Below the pieces are notes generated by a model. It saw only the letters and a program-made list of their open reading frames with translations. It made no database searches and was not told where the DNA came from. Of a stretch of 64,000 bases of DNA, positions 26,297 through 35,329 are shown in pieces. The DNA lies in assembly GCA_050633445.1 (NCBI GenBank), contig JBOEGN010000029.1, positions 1-64,000 on the forward strand. Direction: 5' to 3'. A program made the translations under genes and the position numbers. How positions within the stretch are numbered: the first letter of the stretch is position 1; each line of letters begins with the position of its first letter. This DNA comes from Thalassobius sp050633445. Lineage in GTDB: Bacteria > Pseudomonadota > Alphaproteobacteria > Rhodobacterales > Rhodobacteraceae.

Positions 26297-27058
26297 TTAC
26301 AGGGAAGAAACGAGGTGGCCGCCGTCGACCGGAATAACGGCACCGGTCATGAACGATCCGGCATCAGAGGCGAGCATGAGGAACGGGCCTTCGAGTTCTT
26401 GGTATTGGCCAAGGCGACGCATCGGGATGCGATTGATCAGCTTTTGACCGGGTTCTGAGGCAAAGAAATCAGCGTTGAGCTCGGTCGTCACATACCCAGG
26501 CGCCAGCGCATTGACGCGAATGCCATAGCGTGCCCATTCAAGGGCCTGCGCCTTTGTCATCTGGTTCATTGCGGCCTTAGAGGTTGCGTAGATTGACACT
26601 TGGCTGGCGACGCGCGCCCCCAAAATCGATGAAACATTGACGATAACACCCTTGGTTTCGTGCGCGATCCACGACTTCGCCGCAGCACGAGATAACGACC
26701 AGGCGCCCTTAAGGTTGGTGGACATAAGATGGTCGAACTCGGCCTCGTCCATCCCATGCGCCGAGGACATCTGGCCGATGCCTGCGTTGTTCACCAGCAC
26801 GTCAATCTCGGTCGCTACCATCAGTTCTTCGACCGCGCGCACGTCTGTGATATCCAATGCGTGCGGGGTTGCCGTTCCACCATCAGATGCGATTGTCTGG
26901 GCGACGCCGCGCAGCTTTTCTACGCGGCGCGCTGCCAACAAAACGTCCGCACCCTGTGCCGCCGCGAACTGCGCCAGGTGCGCGCCAATTCCCGATGAAG
27001 CGCCAGTAATGAGAACCCGCTTCCCCTTGAGAGTTAGGCGATCTTGGAAGTGAGACAT
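26297..27058 (-). CDS. Short-chain dehydrogenase/reductase (classical SDR)
   Basis: Classical SDR, 253 aa. Cofactor motif TGASSGIG near residue 16, NNAGIG near residue 91, catalytic Ser in NVSSIL and Tyr-xxx-Lys in SIYATSK. ATG at 27058 shares a base with the stop of the preceding SDR, so the upstream in-frame start is not used. Last gene of the AMP-ligase operon; it probably oxidises or reduces a hydroxyacyl-CoA or alcohol intermediate. Confidence 0.88.
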   Translation of the reverse strand: MSHFQDRLTLKGKRVLITGASSGIGAHLAQFAAAQGADVLLAARRVEKLRGVAQTIASDGGTATPHALDITDVRAVEELMVATEIDVLVNNAGIGQMSSAHGMDEAEFDHLMSTNLKGAWSLSRAAAKSWIAHETKGVIVNVSSILGARVASQVSIYATSKAAMNQMTKAQALEWARYGIRVNALAPGYVTTELNADFFASEPGQKLINRIPMRRLGQYQELEGPFLMLASDAGSFMTGAVIPVDGGHLVSSL

Positions 27059-27846
27059 CAAGAGACCGCGTAGCCTCCGTTGACTGAATAGGTTTGACCT
27101 GTGATCCAAGTGCTGGCGTCGCTCGCCAAAAAGTGGATCATATTTGCAGCATCCTCTGGCTCGCCAATTCTGCGAATTGCGTATGTGGATAACATTGCTT
27201 TGACGGCTCTTTCGTCGGAAAGCATTGCTTCAACGCCAGGCGTGCGGATCGAGGCGAGAGAGACATTGTTCACCCGAATATTGTAGCGACCAACGCCTTT
27301 CGCGAGCGCACGGCTGAAACCACCAGCACCAGCCTTGGCGGCTGAATAGACCGCCAGATGCGGCTCGCCCACGCGGCCCGCGTCGGAAATGACATTCACG
27401 ATGCTGCCGCCCGTGCCAGAAGCGATGATATGTGGCACTGCAAGTCGCGACATTGTCAGGACGCCATGCAGGTTTGTTTGCAGCCAAGGTGCCCAATCAT
27501 CTGGATTTGTCTCCCAAAATGCGGGGAAGCTTGTCGGGGAACCGCCGGGACCTGCATTGCCCGCATTATTGACCAGCACGTGCAATCCGCCCGCGCGTTT
27601 GACGCAGTCTTCGATCGCCGCTTCCATACCCTTGAAGTCACAAACATCACCAGGCAGCGCAATGGCGGTGCCACCATTCATGGTGATTTCGGCGACGACT
27701 TCGTCGGCTTTTTCAGCGTTGTAGTCGTTTACGATGACGCATTTTGCGCCATGTTCAGCCATTTGCAGTGCTGTTTGGCGGCCAACGCCTTGGCCCGCGC
27801 CAGTAATTAAAGCGACGCGGCCTTCCATCGAAATTGGATTTTTCAT
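27058..27846 (-). CDS. Short-chain dehydrogenase/reductase (classical SDR)
   Basis: Classical SDR, 262 aa, in tandem with a second SDR. Cofactor motif TGAGQGVG near residue 16, NNAGNAG near residue 92, catalytic Tyr-xxx-Lys in VYSAAKAG, and the C-terminal substrate loop ending YSVNGGY. The two SDRs are only moderately similar, so they are likely sequential enzymes rather than a recent duplication. Its stop overlaps the next gene's start. Confidence 0.88.
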   Translation of the reverse strand: MKNPISMEGRVALITGAGQGVGRQTALQMAEHGAKCVIVNDYNAEKADEVVAEITMNGGTAIALPGDVCDFKGMEAAIEDCVKRAGGLHVLVNNAGNAGPGGSPTSFPAFWETNPDDWAPWLQTNLHGVLTMSRLAVPHIIASGTGGSIVNVISDAGRVGEPHLAVYSAAKAGAGGFSRALAKGVGRYNIRVNNVSLASIRTPGVEAMLSDERAVKAMLSTYAIRRIGEPEDAANMIHFLASDASTWITGQTYSVNGGYAVS

Positions 27847-27865
27847 TCGTTTGTCCTTTGAGTGT

Positions 27866-29029
27866 TTAATATGCGCGCTCGAGGATCTCGAGAATCTGGT
27901 CTCCCGAGGTCACAGCGCGTTGATTTCCTGATGTGGTTCCATCGGCCAGCATGACGAGCGAACGATCAACGATGAGGTCAAATTGATCGCGCCGGATGTC
28001 CAGATCTTGCAATGTGCCGGGCAAGTCCAAATCAGACACCAAAGCGGCAACCGCCTGGGAGGCCGTTGTGCCAGAATCTGCGCCCATCAAAGTCACAACA
28101 TCCTTTTGGCGACCATCGTCTTCGGCACTGTTCCAATCCAAAACTGCGGGCAGCAGAGCGCAACTTGTATGGCCATGCGCGACATTGAACGCGCCGCCCA
28201 GAACTCGACCAATTCCGTGACTTGCGCCTACCGGCACGCCGCCAACGGGGCCCGAAATCGCAAGGAACGTTGCCAGTTGGCATTCGAGCCGCGCGTCCAG
28301 ATTTTTTGGATCGGCATGTACCGCACGCAGCGCCGGCGTTATGCGGCGCAGACCTTCGCGGGATAGTGCATCACCATACGCCGAAGGGCGCGACGAGAGC
28401 CAGGTCTCGACGCAGTGATCAACACCGCGAATGCCCGTCGACAAGAACAGCCATTGCGGCGCGCTCAGAGTTGCCTCTGGGTCGAAGATCACACAGGCTG
28501 GCGTATAAAGGGGATCCAGGAACAAGCGTTTGGTTTGTGTTGACCTATCGGTGATACCAGCAAGAGGCGTGAACTCGGCCGCCGACAAAGTTGTCGGGAT
28601 AGAAATCATGCGAATGGCATTCGGAGCTTTGCTGTTTTTGGGACCGTCCTGCGCCAACTGATCCAAGCCCGTGACGTCGCTGACGTTGTCCCAAAGGCAA
28701 CCAAGCACAACTTTCGTCGCATCAATGACCGATCCACCACCTACGCCGACGATAACGTCCGCTTTGGCCGCTCGCGCCTCCGAGGTAGCCTCTAAAACGG
28801 CTTCTTGTGGGGAATGGGCTGAAATTTCAGAATAAATCCCAACGCAACGATCACCGAGCTTGCATGTGATCTCCGATATCAGTTCTGAGGCAGAAAGCGA
28901 TCTATTGGTTGTGATGAAAACCCGGTTGTGCCCGCCAGTTGTGACTTGATCGAGCAAGGCGTCAGACGCAGGAAAACCAAAGACCATCTTTTCTTGTTTC
29001 GTGAAGTTCAAGATGCCTGTCGCGGTCAT
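27866..29029 (-). CDS. Iron-containing alcohol dehydrogenase (maleylacetate reductase-like)
   Basis: Group III (Fe-dependent) alcohol dehydrogenase, 387 aa. NAD(P)-binding GVGGGSVIDATK near residue 96; metal-binding pattern IRGVDHCVETWLSS and SHGIGRVLGGAFNVAHGHTS. The last element is closer to maleylacetate reductases than to butanol or propanediol dehydrogenases. Substrate is unknown; a role in reducing an unsaturated or oxo acid fits the TRAP importer and CoA-ligase context. Confidence 0.83.
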   Translation of the reverse strand: MTATGILNFTKQEKMVFGFPASDALLDQVTTGGHNRVFITTNRSLSASELISEITCKLGDRCVGIYSEISAHSPQEAVLEATSEARAAKADVIVGVGGGSVIDATKVVLGCLWDNVSDVTGLDQLAQDGPKNSKAPNAIRMISIPTTLSAAEFTPLAGITDRSTQTKRLFLDPLYTPACVIFDPEATLSAPQWLFLSTGIRGVDHCVETWLSSRPSAYGDALSREGLRRITPALRAVHADPKNLDARLECQLATFLAISGPVGGVPVGASHGIGRVLGGAFNVAHGHTSCALLPAVLDWNSAEDDGRQKDVVTLMGADSGTTASQAVAALVSDLDLPGTLQDLDIRRDQFDLIVDRSLVMLADGTTSGNQRAVTSGDQILEILERAY

Positions 29030-29033
29030 TGTT

Positions 29034-29831
29034 TTACCTTCCTTGATAGTCGGGTTGACGCTTCTCTACAAAAGCCGCGAGACCTTCGTTGCGATCGTTG
29101 GAGCGTACGTGAAGTGCGCTCATGTTGATCTCGGCATCCAATGCCAGATCGCGCGATTGCTGCATTGATGTGTCGATGAGCTTTTTCATTCGCGTCAATC
29201 CCAGCGTGCTCTTCTCGCTGATCGCTGCCAAAATTCGGTCCGTTTCGGCCTCCAGATCGTCACCAAAAGCAGACGAAATAAGACCGATTTCCAAGGCGCG
29301 TTGCGGTGTGATTAAGTCGCCAGTGTAGCTGAGCAGCTTGGCTTGCATTTTGCCGATCCGTTCGGACAATCGCAGGGAGGCGCCGCCACCTGGCATCTGG
29401 CAATATTTTGCATGGCCTTCACCAAAAAGCGCTTTTGGACCGGCCAAAGCAAAATCACAGCACAGCAGCATTTCCAGACCGCCAGCCATTGCGAAACCGT
29501 TGGCGATTGCGACGGTAGGGCGTGGGAAATCTTCCAACTTGCAAAACACCTCTTTGGCGCGCTGCAAAAAGCCAATCAAAGCCTCTTCCTGGGATTTTCC
29601 TGGCGCTCCATCCAGCACAGAATTGAGATCCGCACCGGTGCAAAAGGCCTTGCCAGTATGAGTGATGACGAGCGCCGAAAGATCGCGATCATCTGCAAGC
29701 TCATCCAAATAGGAGTCGAGCAAGTCCAACATTTCGGGTGTAAATGCATTGAACGCATCTGGGCGGTTCAACGTGATCCATGCCACTTTTCCGCGGCGTT
29801 CGCATGAGAGAGGTTTCGTCACTTTATACAT
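29034..29831 (-). CDS. Enoyl-CoA hydratase/isomerase family protein, one catalytic Glu absent
   Basis: Crotonase-fold protein, 265 aa. The oxyanion motifs are FCTGADLN and NGFAMAGG. The first hydratase Glu is kept (GGLEMLLCCDF), but at the second position, where hydratases have Glu, the sequence is FGEGHAKYCQMPGGG and His falls there. It may be an isomerase, a hydrolase or a C-C bond enzyme rather than a hydratase. It overlaps the AMP-ligase gene by eight bases, and the Fe-ADH follows four bases later. Confidence 0.82.
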   Translation of the reverse strand: MYKVTKPLSCERRGKVAWITLNRPDAFNAFTPEMLDLLDSYLDELADDRDLSALVITHTGKAFCTGADLNSVLDGAPGKSQEEALIGFLQRAKEVFCKLEDFPRPTVAIANGFAMAGGLEMLLCCDFALAGPKALFGEGHAKYCQMPGGGASLRLSERIGKMQAKLLSYTGDLITPQRALEIGLISSAFGDDLEAETDRILAAISEKSTLGLTRMKKLIDTSMQQSRDLALDAEINMSALHVRSNDRNEGLAAFVEKRQPDYQGR

Positions 29832-31380
29832 TCCTTTCCTGGCTTACCCAGAACGGTTCACGCACCTTGCGGCGCAAAACTTTGCCAACAGGGCTCAACG
29901 GAAGTTCGCCCACGAATTCGATTGATTTAGGGGCGCGCATCGCGCCGATCGCTTCTTTGCAATGAGTGATAAGATCCTCGTCAGTGACGTCTTCACTGAC
30001 CGGGTTTAGCTGGACTGCGGCATGTACCGCCTCGCCCCATTTTTCATGAGGAATGCCCACGACCGCACAGTTTTCAACGGAAGGATGGGTCATGATGGCC
30101 TGCTCAATTTCGGACGGGAAAAGGTTGAAACCGCCGGAAATGATCATCTCGCGTTTGCGATCAACGATGTAAAAGAAGCCATCTTTGTCGCGGTAGCCAA
30201 GGTCACCGGTATGATGCCAGCCAAATTCCTTGGCTTCGGCATCTGCTTCGGGGTTGTTGAGGTAGCCTCGCATCACGATGTCACCGCGAAGAACGATTTC
30301 ACCCACCTCGTCGTCACCCAAAAGACGACCGTCATCTGACATGATTTTGGTTTGAACGAACGGGCCTTCGCGACCAATGCTCTTTAGGCGATGACGTAGG
30401 TGTTCGTTTTCCGCAGCTTCAGCATGATCTTTCGGGCTAAACGCCGTGACAATCATCAAGGCTTCGCTTTGCCCGTATCCTTGCCCCAATGCATGACCAA
30501 AGGTTTTATGAGCCAGTAGCGCCTTTGCATGAGACATCGGCGCAGAGCCATAAAGAAGCGCAACGAGCGAAGATACATCGTATTTCGCAAGATCCTCATA
30601 GGCCAATAACGCATAGATAATCGTAGGCGGCAGGAACAAATGAGTTACCTTATGCTCTTGGATCGCGGACAGTATTGCTGCTGGCGTGAATTCAGTCATG
30701 AGAACTTGCTTGGCGCCGCCCGGCAACAGGGTCGACGCGTATATCCCAGCCGCATGGGTGATCGGCGCAACGACCAAATGCACTGGCGTTTTTTCGATAG
30801 GGTAGACGACGCCAAAAGAAGCAATCATGCTGGCGAACGCACGGTGGGCGACGGAAATCCCCTTTGGTTTTCCGGTCGTTCCGCTGGAAAGGAGAACAGC
30901 ACATTCGTCTTCGGAAAGCGCACGCGGGAATTCGACATCCGTGTCTACGCCTGCGATCCAGTCCTGTAGGCTGGGATGGCCGCCGATTGCCTTGTCTAAG
31001 CAAACGATCTGTTTCAGACTCGTTGCTTGGGTTTTGATTGTCTCAACCTGAGAAATCAAAGAGCTGTGGATGAACAACCAGTTGGCCTTGATATCTGCCA
31101 GGGCTGACGCTGTCACTTCTACGCCATTGCGGAAATTCACCGGAAGCCAAACACCACCAGCTTTGAGAGCGCCGTATTGACATGCATATCCCATGGCGTC
31201 GTTGGGGCTATAGATGGCAACGCGCTCGCCTGCTTTCAGACCATTTTGGATTAAGCTTGCCGCGACTTGATCGACAATCCTTCCAAGTTCACGATAAGAC
31301 CAATTGCGCTCATCCTGGACAACGGCGACGTTGTCGGGAAAATTGGCGACGGCCTTATCGAAAAAGTCCTGGTACAACAT
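29824..31380 (-). CDS. AMP-dependent acyl-CoA synthetase/ligase
   Basis: ANL-superfamily ligase, 518 aa, activating a carboxylic acid to its CoA ester through an acyl-AMP. P-loop-like LLSSGTTGKPKGISVAH near residue 160; the conserved hinge region TGDLGYRDKDGFFYIVDRKREMIISGGFNLFPSEIE near residue 400; catalytic Lys in SPVGKVLRRKV near residue 500. GGGAGGAAA precedes the start. It is the first gene of the five-gene operon divergent from a TetR gene, so it probably activates the acid imported by the TRAP system. Confidence 0.9.
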   Translation of the reverse strand: MLYQDFFDKAVANFPDNVAVVQDERNWSYRELGRIVDQVAASLIQNGLKAGERVAIYSPNDAMGYACQYGALKAGGVWLPVNFRNGVEVTASALADIKANWLFIHSSLISQVETIKTQATSLKQIVCLDKAIGGHPSLQDWIAGVDTDVEFPRALSEDECAVLLSSGTTGKPKGISVAHRAFASMIASFGVVYPIEKTPVHLVVAPITHAAGIYASTLLPGGAKQVLMTEFTPAAILSAIQEHKVTHLFLPPTIIYALLAYEDLAKYDVSSLVALLYGSAPMSHAKALLAHKTFGHALGQGYGQSEALMIVTAFSPKDHAEAAENEHLRHRLKSIGREGPFVQTKIMSDDGRLLGDDEVGEIVLRGDIVMRGYLNNPEADAEAKEFGWHHTGDLGYRDKDGFFYIVDRKREMIISGGFNLFPSEIEQAIMTHPSVENCAVVGIPHEKWGEAVHAAVQLNPVSEDVTDEDLITHCKEAIGAMRAPKSIEFVGELPLSPVGKVLRRKVREPFWVSQERNV

Positions 31381-31414
31381 TGATTTCCTCCCGAGAAATT
31401 TTTCTTGAATTCAG

Positions 31415-31456
31415 CGTCATTAAATTGACGGCAGAGCTTTGTTTGGTAAATTGACG
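31415..31456. promoter_or_regulatory. Putative TetR operator region between the AMP-ligase and TetR genes
   Basis: The inverted pair CGTCA/TGACG (31415-31419 and 31426-31430, 6-bp spacer) and a direct repeat TAAATTGACG (31421-31430 and 31447-31456, 26 bp apart) lie in the 100-bp divergent promoter region. This is a likely binding site for the neighbouring TetR protein, by position only. Confidence 0.45.
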
Positions 31457-31480
31457 CAGCAACATTGATGGAGAGCTCGG

Positions 31481-32095
31481 ATGGCCCGTTGGCAGAACAC
31501 GCGTGGAATGGCCGGTCAGATCAAAAACATGAAACGCGAGGCCGTTTTGAACGAGGCCGGGCGGGCTTTTGGCAAGAAGGGGTATCATAACACCTCTCTT
31601 GACGATATCGCTTCGACCTTGGGTGTCTCTAAGGGGACGCTGTATAATTACGTCAAAGACAAACAAGAAATTCTGTTTGAATTCCACAAGCGCGCTCTTG
31701 ATATCGGGGACCGTTCCCTGGACCGTTTTGATGGTTTGGGCTTGAATGGCGCGGGCCAATTGAAACGGTCCTTGTCGGATTACATCACAGCCTTGCTTGA
31801 AGAACTTGGTGTTTGCGCTGTTCTGACCGAAGTTGAAGCTTTGCGTCCAGAGCATCGTGAAATCGTCGTTGCACGCCGTGACGCTTTTCAGGTGCGGCTC
31901 GCTAAAATTATCGCTGATGGTATCGCTGATGGCTCGATCCGTCCGATCATTGACCCGAGCCTTGCCATTTTTACCTTCATGGGCGCCATTAACTGGATGC
32001 CACGTTGGTATAGCGAAGATGGACGATTCACGGCTGAACAAATCGCCGAGAGTATGACGGATCTTTTGCTCAAGGGTTTGATCATTAGCACCTGA
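31481..32095 (+). CDS. TetR/AcrR family transcriptional regulator
   Basis: A 204-aa TetR-type regulator. The N-terminal HTH is TSLDDIASTLGVSKGTLYNYV near residues 38-58; the C-terminal domain resembles regulators of acyl-CoA degradation genes that sense CoA thioesters. GGAGAG precedes the ATG. It is divergent from the AMP-ligase operon and converges with the PaaG-like gene (stops 10 bp apart). It probably controls both flanking units. Confidence 0.88.
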   Translation: MARWQNTRGMAGQIKNMKREAVLNEAGRAFGKKGYHNTSLDDIASTLGVSKGTLYNYVKDKQEILFEFHKRALDIGDRSLDRFDGLGLNGAGQLKRSLSDYITALLEELGVCAVLTEVEALRPEHREIVVARRDAFQVRLAKIIADGIADGSIRPIIDPSLAIFTFMGAINWMPRWYSEDGRFTAEQIAESMTDLLLKGLIIST

Positions 32096-32104
32096 CACCT
32101 TCGA

Positions 32105-32875
32105 TCACCCGCGGCCGGACAAAAATGCCCGAATGTTATTGACGTACTCATCGCTGCTCATTGCAGCCAACAGATGAGTGCGCTCAATATCTAACCCGGC
32201 TTGCAAGGCATCCTGGGCAACGGGGCGCATAATCGCTTTGGTTTCGCGCAGAGAAACGCTGTTGGATGATGCAAGAAAGTCAATTTCTGACTCCACATCA
32301 TTCTTTGCGGTGTCTTCGGCAAACAGCTGATCCACCATGCCAAGAGTATGGGCACGAGCGGCATCAATTCCGTCTTTTCCCAAGAGAAAACGTAGCGCGG
32401 CCTGCTGGCCAATGCGGCGTTTCAAATTCACAGATCCACCAAAGTCTGGCGTAACACCAAGTTGCAGATAGGCGGGCACAAATTTTGCAGAGGACGTCGC
32501 GAAACACAGGTCATTCGCCATGGCCAAGGACATGCCTGCCCCTGCTGCCACACCTTCGACAACGCAAATCGAAATTTGCGGCATCGAGGCCATAGTATGC
32601 AAAAGCAGATCACTTTGATCGAGAAATGCATGCACGGCTTTTGGAAGGTTATCCAAGTTGTCTGCGACAAATTTTAGATCGCCACCTGCGCTAAATGCTT
32701 TTGCAGAACCTTGCAGAACGATGACCTTAACGTCTGTTTGCTTTGACAGCGCGACGTAGGTTTCGGCGAGCTCGACAATTGTCGGCATGTCGATAGCATT
32801 CCGCGTTTGCGGACGTGCAAGGGTCACACGAGCGACCGCTCGGTCGATCCGCACAGTGATGTTGTTTTTGTCCAT
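32105..32875 (-). CDS. Enoyl-CoA hydratase/isomerase family protein, PaaG-like
   Basis: Crotonase-fold protein, 256 aa. The sequence AAGAGMSLAMANDL, then AKFVPAYLQLGVTPDFGGS, lacks both hydratase glutamates but keeps the Asp in TPDFGG that serves as the catalytic acid/base in PaaG-type ring or double-bond isomerases. A delta3-delta2 type isomerisation is therefore more likely than hydration. ATG at 32875 follows GGAGGAGGAGG; the ATG at 32893 would translate that ribosome site. Divergent from the thiolase gene. Confidence 0.83.
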   Translation of the reverse strand: MDKNNITVRIDRAVARVTLARPQTRNAIDMPTIVELAETYVALSKQTDVKVIVLQGSAKAFSAGGDLKFVADNLDNLPKAVHAFLDQSDLLLHTMASMPQISICVVEGVAAGAGMSLAMANDLCFATSSAKFVPAYLQLGVTPDFGGSVNLKRRIGQQAALRFLLGKDGIDAARAHTLGMVDQLFAEDTAKNDVESEIDFLASSNSVSLRETKAIMRPVAQDALQAGLDIERTHLLAAMSSDEYVNNIRAFLSGRG

Positions 32876-32950
32876 AACCTCCTCCTCTTCCAAGGTAGTG
32901 GATCAACGAAGCGGTTGATGTGTTCGATGATTTGACTATATTGACAGTAG

Positions 32951-32968
32951 ATTGACCCCAAAGTCAAT
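32951..32968 (+). promoter_or_regulatory. Palindrome in the divergent PaaG-like/thiolase promoter region
   Basis: A perfect inverted repeat ATTGAC-N6-GTCAAT lies 25 bp before the thiolase start. Two further TTGAC copies lie at 32932 and 32941. The ATTGAC half resembles the TTGACG repeats by the TetR gene, so the same regulator could bind; this is inference. Confidence 0.45.
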
Positions 32969-32992
32969 TCATCTTGTCTGGAGGAATTCAAA

Positions 32993-34183
32993 TTGCGTAA
33001 CGTCTATATTTCCGGGGTCGGAATCATCCCTTTTGGCCCCGACATCGAATCCACTGTACGTTCAATGTCAGAACGTGTCGCCACCGACGCGTTAACAGAT
33101 GCTGGCGTGGCGGCGTCAGATGTCGGGTTCACGGCATTTTCAAACGCAGCGTCGGGTTTGTTCACAGGGCAGGAATGTATCCGCGGCCAAGCAGCGTTGC
33201 GCCATATTGGTCTTGACGGCTGCCCGATGGCGAACGTCGAGAACGCCTGCGCATCCGGGTCTTCTGCGGCTCACCTGGCTTGGCTTCAAATTGCTTCTGG
33301 GCAGTGCGATATTGCGCTCGTTGTTGGCGTCGAAAAAATGTCTCACGAAGATCGGTCGCTGGCGTTTCATGCCATGACGTCCGGGACCGATCTGGATGAT
33401 CTGGATGCGCTTAATGAAAAATATGACGGGTCGCCAAACCGCACGATATTTATGGATATCTACGCGAAGAATGCCCGAGACTACATGGCCAAAACCGGGG
33501 CCACGATGCGCGACTTTGCGCAAGTTGCTGTAAAAAGCCATGACTTTGCAACGGACAATCCAATCGCCCAGTTCCGCAAGCGTTTCACAGAGGAAGACAT
33601 CCTGACAAGCCGCGCGATCATTGACCCGCTGACCTTGCCTATGTGCTCTCCGATCGGCGATGGTGCGGCTGCGATTGTTCTTGTGAGCGAGGACTATTTG
33701 GCCAAGTCTAAAAACCAAAGGGTGCGAATTGCAGCTAGCGTGCTTGCAACCGGCATTCCTGATCGGGTTGCGCCGACAGCTGCGCGTCGTGCCGCATTGA
33801 AGGCGTATGAATTTGCGGATGTCTCGCCTGAAGACGTTGATGTTGTAGAGCTCCACGACGCCGCGGTGTCTGCGGAGCTTCAATTGTACGAAGACTTGCA
33901 GCTTTGTGCGCCTGGTGAGGGCCTTAACTTTTTTAAATCCGGCGCGACGCAGCTTGGTGGGAGGGTCCCAGTCAACCCTAGTGGCGGGCTGGTTTCCCGA
34001 GGGCACCCGATTGGCGCCACGGGATGTGCGCAACTGGTTGAATTGACCCAGCAACTGCGCGGTCAATCTGATGTGCGCCAATGTGGAAATCCGCGCATTG
34101 CACTGGCTGAAAACGGCGGCGGGTGGATTGGAAATGACGCTGCTGTCGCTGCGGTCACAATTTTGAAAAGGGAAAACGCATGA
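32993..34183 (+). CDS. Thiolase family protein (SCP2-type)
   Basis: Thiolase-superfamily enzyme, 396 aa. The nucleophilic Cys lies in ENACASGSSAAH near residue 86 and the catalytic His in SRGHPIGATG near residue 343. At the place of the second catalytic Cys (CxG motif) it reads ENGGGWIG, as in SCP2-type thiolases. TTG is used as the start, placed eight bases after GGAGG; no ATG nearby gives a complete N-terminus (MRNVYISGVGIIPFG). Likely the thiolytic step of the TRAP-linked degradation route. Overlaps the next gene by four bases. Confidence 0.85.
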   Translation: MRNVYISGVGIIPFGPDIESTVRSMSERVATDALTDAGVAASDVGFTAFSNAASGLFTGQECIRGQAALRHIGLDGCPMANVENACASGSSAAHLAWLQIASGQCDIALVVGVEKMSHEDRSLAFHAMTSGTDLDDLDALNEKYDGSPNRTIFMDIYAKNARDYMAKTGATMRDFAQVAVKSHDFATDNPIAQFRKRFTEEDILTSRAIIDPLTLPMCSPIGDGAAAIVLVSEDYLAKSKNQRVRIAASVLATGIPDRVAPTAARRAALKAYEFADVSPEDVDVVELHDAAVSAELQLYEDLQLCAPGEGLNFFKSGATQLGGRVPVNPSGGLVSRGHPIGATGCAQLVELTQQLRGQSDVRQCGNPRIALAENGGGWIGNDAAVAAVTILKRENA

Positions 34184-35256
34184 CATCATCTGCACTAACG
34201 GGGGTACGCGTTGTTTGCATGGCAGAACAATTGCCCGGCCCCTATGCCACAATGCTGCTGGCAGATCTTGGCGCTGAGGTCATATTGGTCGAACGACCAG
34301 GATCAGGTGATCCCGCACGCGCCTTTCCCGCGTTCTTCGGCTCGGTTGGGCGCAACAAAAAGAGCATCGCTTTAAACGCCAAAAAGCCAGAAGATCATGC
34401 GTCGCTCATGAAGCTGATTCAAACCGCCGACGTATTTCTTGAAGGGTATTCCGTCGGGACGGCCGAGCGTTTGAACATCCACTATGATGCGTTGCGACAG
34501 GTAAATGACCGTCTGATCTATGTGTCCATTTCTGGATTTGGTCAGACAGGGCCCAATGCAAACCGCAAGGGTCATGACGTCATATTTCAAGCCTGCGCCG
34601 GCGGATTGCCAGATGATGGCACGCATGGTGGGCGGATTCCAATTGGCGACATGGCGGCAGCAACACACGCTGCCTTTGCGATCTCCACTGCGCTGTTTGC
34701 CCGCGAAAAGCAGGGCAAAGGTACATATATTGATGTTTCCATCACCGATTGCGTCGCTTCCTATCTTAGCCCTCTCCTTGCGGCAGAGCTGAACAATGAG
34801 CCCCAAATCGACGTAGAAGAAAGCCCCGGCTACGGTCTGTTCAAAACCGCGGACGGCGTGCCGTTTGCTATGGGGATCGCACACGAAGATTCTATGTGGC
34901 GTATTCTGTGCGATATGTTGAACTTGGGGGAAGAGGTCGCAGAACTCGATCACGCACAGCGGGTCCAGTCGCGTGAAACGCTTCGTGCTCAGGTCAGCGA
35001 TGGTATGGGGCGCTTATCGTATGATGAGCTCAGCGCCGAACTGGATTCTCGAAAACTGCCTTGGTCTCGGGTCAATACATTGGCCGAGGCTGTCATGGAC
35101 CCTCAATTTGTGCAGCGGGGCATGTTCGTCCAAGCCCCCGAAGGCGACGACGTCTTTCTGCGTCAGCCGACGATTTACAGCGACTATGAAACACGGATCA
35201 ACAGTGGGCCGCCGGTGCTTGGTCAGCATCAAGACATCCTGGGTGATCTGAAATAA
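34180..35256 (+). CDS. CaiB/BaiF family (class III) CoA-transferase or racemase
   Basis: Class III CoA-transferase family, 358 aa. N-terminal VVCMAEQLPGPYATMLLADLGAEVILVERPGSGDPAR, the FGQTGP loop and a catalytic Asp in IPIGDMAAATHAAF near residue 153. The family also includes alpha-methylacyl-CoA racemases, which this compact protein resembles in length and start; a racemase preparing a branched acyl-CoA for oxidation is a real alternative. Overlaps the thiolase stop as ATGA, and a strong terminator follows. Confidence 0.85.
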   Translation: MTSSALTGVRVVCMAEQLPGPYATMLLADLGAEVILVERPGSGDPARAFPAFFGSVGRNKKSIALNAKKPEDHASLMKLIQTADVFLEGYSVGTAERLNIHYDALRQVNDRLIYVSISGFGQTGPNANRKGHDVIFQACAGGLPDDGTHGGRIPIGDMAAATHAAFAISTALFAREKQGKGTYIDVSITDCVASYLSPLLAAELNNEPQIDVEESPGYGLFKTADGVPFAMGIAHEDSMWRILCDMLNLGEEVAELDHAQRVQSRETLRAQVSDGMGRLSYDELSAELDSRKLPWSRVNTLAEAVMDPQFVQRGMFVQAPEGDDVFLRQPTIYSDYETRINSGPPVLGQHQDILGDLK

Positions 35257-35268
35257 CCAAGCATCAAA

Positions 35269-35303
35269 AAAGGCCGACCTTGAAATCATCCAGGTCGGCC
35301 TTT
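35269..35303 (+). terminator. Rho-independent terminator after the thiolase-CaiB operon
   Basis: A 12-bp perfect stem (AAAGGCCGACCT 35269-35280, AGGTCGGCCTTT 35292-35303) with an 11-nt loop, U-rich at the 3' end and A-rich at the 5' end. It can act in both directions, also for the gene ending at 35330. Confidence 0.85.
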
Positions 35304-35329
35304 GCATTCAAAGGAAGCTGATCGTCGCG

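Noticed and set aside
31761..31772. Operator-like TGAAACGGTCCT
   Set aside because: The right half is lost and it lies inside the TetR coding region.
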